From positions 1 to 50,801 of the forward strand of contig JAIPMN010007748.1 in NCBI GenBank assembly GCA_020650975.1: a stretch of 50,801 bases of DNA. The letters run 5' to 3'. Made by a program: the position numbers and the translations under genes. The notes under the pieces are model-generated. The model worked only from the letters and a program-made list of their open reading frames with translations. It was not told where the DNA came from and made no database searches. The stretch comes from Apostichopus californicus (Eukaryota > Echinodermata > Holothuroidea > Aspidochirotida > Stichopodidae). Below, in pieces: positions 44,301-50,801 of the stretch (position 1 is its first letter; every line of letters begins with the position of its first letter).

Positions 44301-47300
44301 TCAAAGAAAAGAAAAAACTGTTAGCAAACTGCTTAAAACCTTTCTCTATCAAGGCGCTTCTGAAGTGTTTCACAGTATCAGCGCTTTATGAATACTGATT
44401 GATGATGATGATGATGATGTTTGATGAAGATGCTTTATCTACTGCAAGAAGCCTGTGCAGGTAAATATGTATAACTTAGTCGGCCTGACGTGATGATTCC
44501 TAGAAAGGATTGTCTTCAGAGGCTAACTGAAACGGAAACAATCTGATAATGATAATAATAAATTACATTTATATAGCGGTTAATACAGCGTTTCAAAGGG
44601 CTTTACAAAGTAAGAAAGAGACAAAGGAAACAAAGGGGAAAAAAAGAAACTAGGAATCAAACAGAAATGTTTTAAGTTGTCTCTTGAAAATACAAAGGGA
44701 GGGAGAGTCACAAACGTGAAATGGGACACATTTAAGAGACACATAATTGGGCAAATGAGCAATGAACAGAGCAGAAATAGATACGACCAAGGAGAGATTT
44801 ATATCGACTTTGAACTCCAGACAGACTTTTTTAACTACAAAAACACACAAGGAAAAAAAAAAAAATCTCTTCAATAATTAAACATAGTAATTACATACCT
44901 CCAGTTACTATGGTAACTGCCATGAGATGAGCTATCTCCATGTCGCCTAGATCCATCTTGTTCAGGACGTCGGCTAGTTCGAAGACGCGATTCCAGAAGT
45001 CGGGGACGTCCATGTCGTCGATCTGCTGCCTGCTGAAGAATTGATCGTCCTCTAAGATCATGGTACGATCCTGAGGGGAGAGAACCCTGGAGATGAGGAT
45101 GATCCACGCCTCGAAAAACCCACTCTTCAGGAGAGTGATCTGATCTTCCTGAAAGGGGTAAAGAATAAAGATATTAACAACAAGTTTCCAACTTTGCATG
45201 GCATTTCACGATGTAACATAATAGTTATTCTTGGGTGGGAGGGGGAAGGGGTGGAAGGGGGAGGGAGGAGGGGGATAGATCTTTTTCAGTTGCTGCACCG
45301 CGATTGTGGAATACATTACCACTTGATATCAAGACGGCTAAAAGTGTCTCCTCCCCCTTTAAAAAGAAGCTTAAAACTCAAGCTTTCATAGACACTTTAC
45401 ATTTATTTTGTAGGAGTTAATTGTTGTTAGCGGCTTGAGCGCCCTTTTCTGGGAGGGTACGTGCCCATTATCCATCTTTGTTATTATTATTATTATGGTC
45501 ATAGTTATATAGGACTTCTCGTATCAAGGCATTCTCACATGAATGGCATTCTCACATGATCATAGTAAAACCCTGGTCAATGGAAACCTTATAACATGCC
45601 ACACCCACACACACCCCCCCCCCCAAACATGCACCATTCAAACAGCACTCACAGTTTCACCACATCCGCACATCCCAGTGGGGAAGATACCATAGGTTGC
45701 AGCCATAATCCGGCACACTTAACTAAATTTACAATTATACCTCACACATCGCCATTTTATACACACTGCTGCAGAGAGAGGCAGTTGAGAATAAGATAAG
45801 ATAAGATAAACTTTATTAAACCCCACAAAAGGGAACTGAATGCTCACATAAAAACAGTAAATTATACAAATACAAATATACTAAAAAGTTACAAAAGGGC
45901 AAGAACAAATAAACAAAGCAGGACATATTAAAACAGTGCACAGTGACAAATAAGCGTTTAAAATTTAAATTATGTATTACATATTGCGTAATAAAAGATG
46001 AGGGGGTCTTAAAGGGGGGTCTTAAAGGGGGGTCTTAAGGGGGGTCTTAAAACCATTATAACTATATAAGGGCATCAGTACTCTCTCTGTATTAATCCCA
46101 AGCTAAAAGTGACCAAACTCCTTGGTAGTTCTTCTAGTTGAGGTTTCTTTTGGTTTAAAAGTTATGCTCAGAACATCAAAGAGTGTTAAACTTAATACAG
46201 GACTAACTCAGCAAGCGAAAATAACATGATTTGGGGGTGAAGTATAACCTCTAGATAAAAGTCTCGACTTGACTGACCCACTTTGACTAAACTTTCCAAA
46301 AATTTAGCAACATGAGAAAGCACTTTGAGAAACCAGTCCCTGAAATGAATAAATTTATCACCATTTGAGTCGTTAACTCTTGAAGGGAACTCACCTGTCG
46401 AAAGCTTACAAATCCTGGTAGGCACTTTGAAAACTCAACTACTTTCTTAGCTCCTGGCATCTGTGCCTCTAAAAATTGCTTCCAGGCCACAACTTTGGGG
46501 TTGTTCCTCTGTTCTTCGGACAAATCGTCAAGGGGAATATTTGGAGATGGGAAGATATTTGTCTCTTGATAAGATTGCTGTAATGACAAAAAATTTTTTT
46601 TAAAAATTCCAAATATTAGAATTTGCCAACTTATTGATATGAACATAAATTTCAAAACAGCCAATGACTAAAAGTCATTTCTTATACAAAACTCGGTATT
46701 TGGTTTGTGATGCAGTTGGTCAGGTCTGTAGGAACAGAATATAATTCACTGTTTATTGTACGTTCAACTCTGATCCAATTTGGGTTCACCATCATATTCG
46801 GTGGGCATGACAATGAGACACATCAAACAGTTGATTTTACGAAACATTCGTAGGTCACCTGGTTGTGATTTATAGTATATTCGTTAACCTTACAGAAGCA
46901 CCAAAGCTCTTAGACTAGACTACCCACTTCTAAGACAAATAATCTTCTCTTAGCAATCACATATTCATTTCACAATCAAACTACTTACATTCATTTCCAC
47001 CAATCAAATTACTTAATTTTCTTATTTGCATATTAGTCGACCAATCATCACAGACTCTCACCACAGGGGGCAACCGCCCCTCCTTGAGCAAATTGTTTTA
47101 TAAGATTTCGATAGTAATTTCAAACTAAAAATGCTTAGATGCAACTTACAAGGCCTGGGAAGTGCCATTTCCAGCGATCTGGGAGGCATTTTCGGCCCAA
47201 ATTTTCTTGTAAGCTTCGCGCCAACCCATGGTGGCGCTACGCTTAGATAGTTTGCATACAGGCTTCGCCCCTCCCTTGGATAATTCCTAGCTATGCGCCT

Positions 47301-48820
47301 GTCCCTTTTAATCAACTCGTTTAGCAGACCCAAATCTTACCATCATTTCGTCCCGTTTACCGATCAGCTCGTCGACCTTCTCCTTGGGAAACTGAATGGC
47401 GAGGTTGTAGGCCTGCAGCACTGTCTGGCTGATGGAGTACAACTCTATGTCCCGCCTCTCCCTGGCCTCTTTCTCCTCGGCCGTCTCGGGTCTCATCGTC
47501 AGCCTGCGAATCTCGGCCAGATTGTTCTGTTTTATCTTCTTGGAATACCGGCCAATTCTCACGGCTAGTTTGGTTCAAAAATGAGAAAGATTCAAGCATC
47601 TTGTCAGTTTATATACGAATTTTCATTATATAATTGCACAATTTACGATGTCAGACAATTTCTTGGGGGGTTGAAAGAATAACACGGATGGCATTTACTT
47701 CACTTCTGACATTTCATAACTGTGCATTAGCTAAGTAAAACAGAGGCATGTGAAATCCTTCAACCCGCATTAAGAAGCTGTCCGAGTTAAATATGATCAA
47801 TTTTGCTATTTTGTCCCCCTCATTTTTAGGGTACCTCTCATTATATTGGGTGCCAATACTACTGCTTTTTTTGTATTTTTTTGAATTTTGCATCGCCATA
47901 AACTTTCCAGAAGGCGCCATAGTCCTTGTAAAATTCTCCATGTTATTCCATCCACTCGACTGCAAGCACAATGCGATTACTCTTTCAGTAACTTGGCCTT
48001 TTTATGCCAAGTAAACATTCGTGTACGTTAATTGTTGGCGTTATATTATTAAGTCATGTGAGAATGCCTTGATACAAGAAGTCCTATATCACTATGACCA
48101 TAATAATAGTGTTCCCATTGATAAGATAGACACTTGTCAATTGCAGGCATGATAAAACACAACGCAGGTGTTGCAGTGAATGTACATCACTCAATTCACA
48201 GTAAAAAAACAACTAACGATAAACGGAGATCAAACCGTTTACATTTTACTGCAACAGTCAACTACTAGCCAAACTTCAGACTAAACCCAGAATGCAATAA
48301 TGCATTCAAGTTTCGATTACTTCATTGCAATGGACTTCTGCTTATTCAACAGAAACAGTTATTATAATATAAATGTCCTGATTTCTACCATGAGATACGC
48401 TATCATGTTTAAATGGTTGCCAGAGTTTGACTGCTGGTGACCCAGATGACCTTTGACCTCTACCAAAAGCATTTGAGTTTAACTATTCAATATAATGCAC
48501 AGATTGCCTTTCGGAGATACCAACTCTGTCGCTCCCAATTTTTTGACAAATACCTCAAATTTGATCTTTGCTAATTTGTTTGATTTCTCTCTCCCCTAGT
48601 ATCTTGGATGGATACGACCCCCATCGAAGTTTTAAAACGACCAGCGAGATGATCGTGCATGCCCATGTCGTTACTCACATTCCTTTGACATGCCCACGAC
48701 GAGGCATTTCTTGAACCTGCAGTGCTGGCAACGATTTCTGTTGATCCGTTCGATCGTACAATTCCCGTCTAGGTGACACTTGTATTCTATCTTCTTCTGA
48801 ATGCTTCGTCGAAAGAAACC
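41226..48820 (-). CDS. NR1-class nuclear receptor, E78/Rev-erb-like, 5' end missing
   Basis: A ligand-regulated or constitutive transcription factor by family. The exons are 48820-48679, 47564-47341, 46577-46395, 45148-44899, 43552-43261 and 41388-41226. All are GT-AG and phase-consistent: 1254 bases, 417 residues plus stop. Visible parts are the second zinc finger (C-X5-C-X9-C-X2-C), a basic hinge (GRYSKKIKQ), the LBD with signature DQITLLKSG, an AF-2-like LLIEL (about 339-343) and an acidic extension of about 70 residues. FFEAW and SRQQI recall the E78 (NR1E) group; the DBD tail recalls Rev-erb and RAR. Unlike Rev-erb, helix 12 is present. The first zinc finger and N-terminus lie beyond the right edge. 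Class NR1 is fairly sure; the subgroup is not. Confidence 0.85.
41657..41866. repeat. Dispersed repeat, long copy (short copy at 18622-18708)
   Basis: It shares both ends with 18622-18708 (TATAGGCTCCAGTTTGCATA and ATTCGCGGAAAAAGCT). The extra internal part includes TTGGATATCCATAGGTAATG. It lies in the last intron of the receptor gene. Confidence 0.65.
42910..43256 (+). mobile_element. SINE-like element ending at the receptor exon donor
   Basis: It contains GGGCAAGGTACTTTATCTCC, ATTGCCTCTCTTCACCC, GTGTATAAATGGGGACTTG, GGCTGCACCCTATGGGAAGT and GACCAGGGCTAAGTAGAGCG, then CTATATAAGAACTG and a TAATAAT tail. The same order occurs complemented at 45486-45795, which defines a dispersed family. The tail runs into the intron's first bases next to the exon donor at 43260. 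Confidence 0.75.
43261..43552 (-). CDS. Nuclear receptor exon: LBD helices 9-12 with AF-2
   Basis: The exon reads [18 protein letters not shown], then [17 protein letters not shown] and [21 protein letters not shown] fits the helix-12 consensus (two hydrophobics, any, Glu, hydrophobic), so a coactivator surface is likely. The donor TACGG|gtaaca is in phase 2. A SINE tail begins within the first bases of the intron. If the intron is retained, the frame ends at TAA (43257-43259) one residue later. Confidence 0.9.
43614..43965 (-). mobile_element. PLE 3' tail, second copy
   Basis: On the minus strand, pyrimidine-rich blocks (TTTGTCCCTCCACTGTTTAT, CATCCCTTGTCTACTAAT, TCTATCTCTTTGTGTTCAC, CTGTTACTGTTACTTGTCAT) match 1990-2240 of the PLE at the left edge. 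After the hammerhead-like motif comes a different end, which also occurs at 16481-16560. It lies in an intron of the receptor gene. Confidence 0.9.
43679..43720 (-). ncRNA. Hammerhead-ribozyme-like motif, second copy
   Basis: On the minus strand: stem I GCCT, core CTGAAGT (A9 changed to T), hairpin II GATCC-TGCTA-GGATC, GAAA, minimal stem III, GTC, then AGGC pairing with GCCT. Together with the 2.2-kb copy it implies an ancestral CTGAAGA core, which is fully consistent with the hammerhead consensus. Confidence 0.6.
44311..44880. mobile_element. Composite of PLE-tail and SINE-like fragments
   Basis: AAACTGTTAGCAAACTGCTT at about 44317 matches the PLE end. TCAGCGCTTTATGAATACTG plus a GAT microsatellite follows. 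At 44482-44525 (minus) lies a diverged PLE tail: CTGAAGACAATCC, GGAAT, then ACGTCAGGCC, with the GAAA core lost. A segment with ATTTATATAGCGGTTAATAC (about 44561-44585) and AAGGGCTTTACAAAGTAAG starts another repeat that runs to about 44850. Confidence 0.5.
44899..45148 (-). CDS. Nuclear receptor exon: LBD core helices 4-8
   Basis: The exon opens with [15 protein letters not shown], completing the LBD signature, and continues through [14 protein letters not shown] to [10 protein letters not shown]. The FFExW and (S/T)RQQ words resemble E78 receptors as I remember them. The donor GGAG|gtatgt is in phase 1, at the conserved NR1 intron site just before DR(S/P)GL. Confidence 0.9.
45280..45420 (+). 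pseudogene. Non-LTR retrotransposon (LINE) ORF2 C-terminal remnant
   Basis: The frame reads [20 protein letters not shown] then [10 protein letters not shown] and a stop near 45418-45420. The phrase SVAAPRLWN(T/S)LP followed by FKKKLKT is the usual end of CR1/L2-type reverse-transcriptase proteins. Only this end is present. A tail of about 65 bp and TTATTATTATTA follow. It lies in a receptor intron. Confidence 0.75.
45486..45795 (-). mobile_element. SINE-like element, reverse copy
   Basis: The complement reads GCCTCTCTCTGCAGCAG, GTGTGTATAAAATGGCG, GGCTGCAACCTATGG, CCATTGACCAGGGTTTTAC, CTATATAACTATGACC and an ATAATAATAAT tail. The order and wording match 42910-43256. The 3' end also occurs at 48046-48115 on the plus strand. 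Confidence 0.75.
45789..45960 (-). mobile_element. Retroelement 3' end with TTATC microsatellite tail
   Basis: On the minus strand GTTCCCTTTTGTGGGGTTTA plus ATAAAGTTTATC leads into a TTATCTTATC tail. A 3' end followed by a short pentanucleotide repeat is typical of CR1/L2-like LINEs and SINEs that borrow their ends. Confidence 0.5.
46000..46055. repeat. GGGGTCTTAAA short tandem repeat
   Basis: GGGGGGTCTTAAA-like units occur four times in about 55 bp, in a receptor intron. Confidence 0.8.
46395..46577 (-). CDS. Nuclear receptor exon: LBD helices 2-3 region
   Basis: The exon reads [20 protein letters not shown] and ends with [30 protein letters not shown] is the start of the nuclear-receptor LBD signature (helix 3). 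Sixty-one codons, phase 0 on both sides, acceptor gtcattacag and donor CAG|gtgagt. Confidence 0.9.
46578..47340. other. Receptor intron between hinge exon and LBD exon 3
   Basis: No repeat family was recognised and no coding sequence is evident. The open frames found here lack splice support or family resemblance. Confidence 0.5.
47341..47564 (-). CDS. Nuclear receptor exon: C-terminal extension of DBD and hinge
   Basis: The exon reads [20 protein letters not shown] and a charged hinge ([12 protein letters not shown]), then [16 protein letters not shown], which starts LBD helix 1. The basic patch after GMSKES is the T/A-box region that contacts DNA minor groove in monomer-binding NR1 receptors. 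The acceptor is ccaaactag; the donor ATG|gtaaga is in phase 0. Confidence 0.9.
47565..48678. other. Receptor intron after the zinc-finger exon
   Basis: A SINE 3'-end fragment lies at 48046-48115 (plus strand; ATGTGAGAATGCCTTGATAC and AAGTCCTATATCACTATGAC). Nothing else is recognised. Confidence 0.6.
48679..48820 (-). CDS. Nuclear receptor exon: second zinc finger of DNA-binding domain
   Basis: The exon begins exactly at GFFRR, the usual intron position between the two zinc fingers. It reads [37 protein letters not shown] and GMSKE. The four cysteines have the canonical spacing. Acceptor ctcttctcag is in phase 0; donor GAAT|gtgagt is in phase 1. The preceding exon with the P-box was not found between 48821 and 50801. 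Confidence 0.95.
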
Positions 48821-50186
48821 CTGAGAAGAGCAGAAGGAGGAGGAGAATTTATACTAAAAAACCATTTCCGAACGAAGTTGCCCCCGTCCGTAGATTTTAA
48901 CAAAAATTTGGATTTTTTTTTCTTTTTCATAAAGTTAGAATCAGGAAGAAACTGTTTTTTTAACTGTAAAAACGTTGTAAGAAATGTATTTACATGCTGT
49001 TGTCAATACTAGAAAATACTAGAAAACAGTTTCAGTCATTTCAATCCTTTGGTAAGGTTGAAAGGATCAAAGTCACCCAACCTGCTATATCGTCAAGATG
49101 TCGTACAACATTTTAAAAGAGTTACAAAACAGGAGGACATCTTTAATATGCAAACCCCCGTAACACATGCACTAAGCATGATATTGAGCATAACAAGACA
49201 CGATCCTCCTTGTCTATGACTTTGTGATGTGAGTTGTGAATCATATTAATCTACGAAAGAGGCTTATATCATCTCCTTCCAAGAAAGGAAGTCTCAAACT
49301 GAGATCCAAATCCCACAACAGAACTAGTGTCGAGCAGCTTATCTCGGTTGGAGACCTTTTAGAGGTAATTTCAACATCGACGACGAAAGCAACGACAAAA
49401 CCCCCGACTCCTTTTTTTTTCAAACGTTACTGTTTACCGAGACTGACAAGATCTCGGTATCTCGTGACGCAAAGTATCTTGCTGCGTGATTGGATCATGA
49501 GATGCTATCGCCCGTGCATGTTCCACAGATATTATCTTCCATACGTTACTTGAATATCCTATTAGTATGAATATTTGAAGACGCTTTTGGAGTCGTCTCC
49601 CCCCAACTTTCGTGCATGTTTTAACATTCATGAGATCAACGATTGGAGCAGAAAGGTCAACTCCCCACGCTGCAAAAAAGGAGACTTCCGTGAAGACTTA
49701 TCTTACCCCAGGTACCTTCGTGGTACTGTCAAAATTTTACTTGACCGGGGACTAAAAGTTCCTATTTTAAACGCCCACTGACCTTTGGGTGAATATTTTG
49801 CATCACTGTGAAAATGTGAATATCCAAATATCTTTAACAGCTTCATAAAATATTTGGAAATCCTTCATAACTTGGCAGGTGGTTGCTTACATACATATAT
49901 ATGGGCCTTTACACAGTAAACCAACATGAAAATCAACACATGGAGTTTTCAGTATTGAAATTGGTATTTTCTTTGTTCTATTTGGATGAGTGTTAGTTAT
50001 TTGAAGCAGAGAGATAGCATAGAAAGTTTCAACATCCTACTTGAATTTTGAAATTTTGGTCCATTGGAATCCTATGGGAAAAATAACGGGCGCACATTGA
50101 CATACACCAGAAATATATAACGGTTGTAACACATTGACATACATCACATGGCAGGCTATTTTTTATAAAGTTTAAAACATATAGTC
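48821..50186. other. Receptor intron or upstream sequence
   Basis: No first-zinc-finger exon (CEGCK or YHYG-type coding) could be found on the minus strand. The short open frames at 49236-49781 do not resemble a known family. The short word CACATTGACATACA recurs near 50094 and 50132. Confidence 0.5.
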
Positions 50187-50801
50187 TTGGACATTTTCCT
50201 ATGATGGCATATAGTCATACTTGCCACACAATCAAACGAGTGCAATAGGTGATGCATATCAGGCTTAGTAGCGCATGAAATAGGTCACGGTCGAACAGTA
50301 TGTCAAAAATGTTCGACCGTTATAAATGTACCACCTAAAATTGCGAAACTCAAAAAGTATACAGTGCATGTAGTCCCTTTTGTGTATACAGATTCCTACC
50401 ATGAAATAGTTTATAAAAACCATGGAAACTTCTTTTGATGATGCACATGGGGGTATAGTGGTACGTTTGAAAAAGATTGACATACACATGAATAACATTT
50501 TTGTATGTCAAACTTCTTAAAATTTGCAACCTGTGCCCCAAGTGCACCAAAAAATGATGTTTACAGTGTTTATATAAACCACTACTGGCTATGATTCTAA
50601 GTGCAGTAACATGGATCATATACATTTTAAATCTTTTGAGTTATGCCATTTTTTAACGTAAATTTATAACGGTCGAACATTTTTGACATGTTCTCCCGTT
50701 ATCTATTTCATGCTGTACTGAGCGTGATATATACATCATATATTACTCTAATTTGGTTGTGAGTTAGACATGACTGTATGCCATCATAGGAAAAGGTCAA
50801 A
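50187..50801. mobile_element. Long inverted repeat (foldback or MITE-like), right edge cut off
   Basis: The left arm (about 50187-50330) and right arm (about 50661-50801) are complementary in order: CCTATGATGGCATA(T/C)AGTCAT, GCATGAAATAG, GGTCGAACA, TGTCAAAAATGTTCGACCGT. The spacer is about 330 bp. Each arm also contains a small hairpin, ACGGTCGAAC with GTTCGACCGT (50287-50320). No transposase is encoded inside. The right arm continues past the window. Confidence 0.75.

Noticed and set aside
49236..49781. Candidate upstream exon of the nuclear receptor
   Set aside because: Neither strand shows the first zinc finger (Cys spacing, CEGCK). The open frames there have no family match.

Overview
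The window is eukaryotic: AT-rich, intron-rich and dense with decayed transposons, SINE-like ends and minisatellites. Two split metazoan genes lie on the minus strand. Gene content (a CECR2 orthologue, an NR1-family nuclear receptor that keeps an AF-2 helix) and repeat content (Penelope-like and hAT elements) suggest a marine invertebrate deuterostome. An echinoderm such as a sea cucumber or sea urchin is my best guess; this is inference, because no sequence search was possible.

Left edge (1-3033): a tandem repeat of about 335 bp, then a 5'-truncated, frameshifted Penelope-like element (PLE) with a GIY-YIG domain and a hammerhead-ribozyme-like tail, then a decayed hAT transposase on the minus strand. 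From 3034 to 8990 no gene is recognised.

Centre (9000-30301, minus): a CECR2 orthologue reconstructed by eye as 14 exons. Every junction is phase-consistent, giving 4119 coding bases (1373 codons). The order is DDT domain, WHIM-like segments, a Lys-rich and acidic linker, a conserved CQTEE block, a charged coiled coil, a bromodomain and a long disordered Ser/Pro/Gln-rich tail. CECR2 is known as the partner of the ISWI ATPase SNF2L in the CERF chromatin-remodelling complex. The introns carry many repeats: a 12-bp minisatellite, a 90-bp minisatellite split by a 1690-bp hAT element with an 8-bp target duplication, a 380-bp tandem duplication, and an 82-bp array made from the end of exon 3 plus its splice donor. 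A 10-N assembly gap lies at 26461-26470.

30302-41225: a gene-poor interval of about 10.9 kb holding the likely CECR2 promoter, a palindromic array near 36.5-36.7 kb and one unassigned open reading stretch.

Right (41226-48820, minus): six exons encoding the last 417 residues of an NR1-class nuclear receptor. They cover the second zinc finger, hinge, complete ligand-binding domain with AF-2 core, and an acidic C-terminal extension. The exon or exons with the N-terminus and first zinc finger lie beyond the window. Its introns hold PLE tails, a LINE ORF2 remnant and SINE copies. The last kilobase (about 50187 to the end) contains most of a long inverted repeat cut off by the window edge.

The two genes are codirectional, with CECR2 downstream of the receptor. 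Both act in the nucleus, but nothing here shows that they are functionally linked. No rRNA, tRNA, CRISPR or bacterial operon structure was seen.
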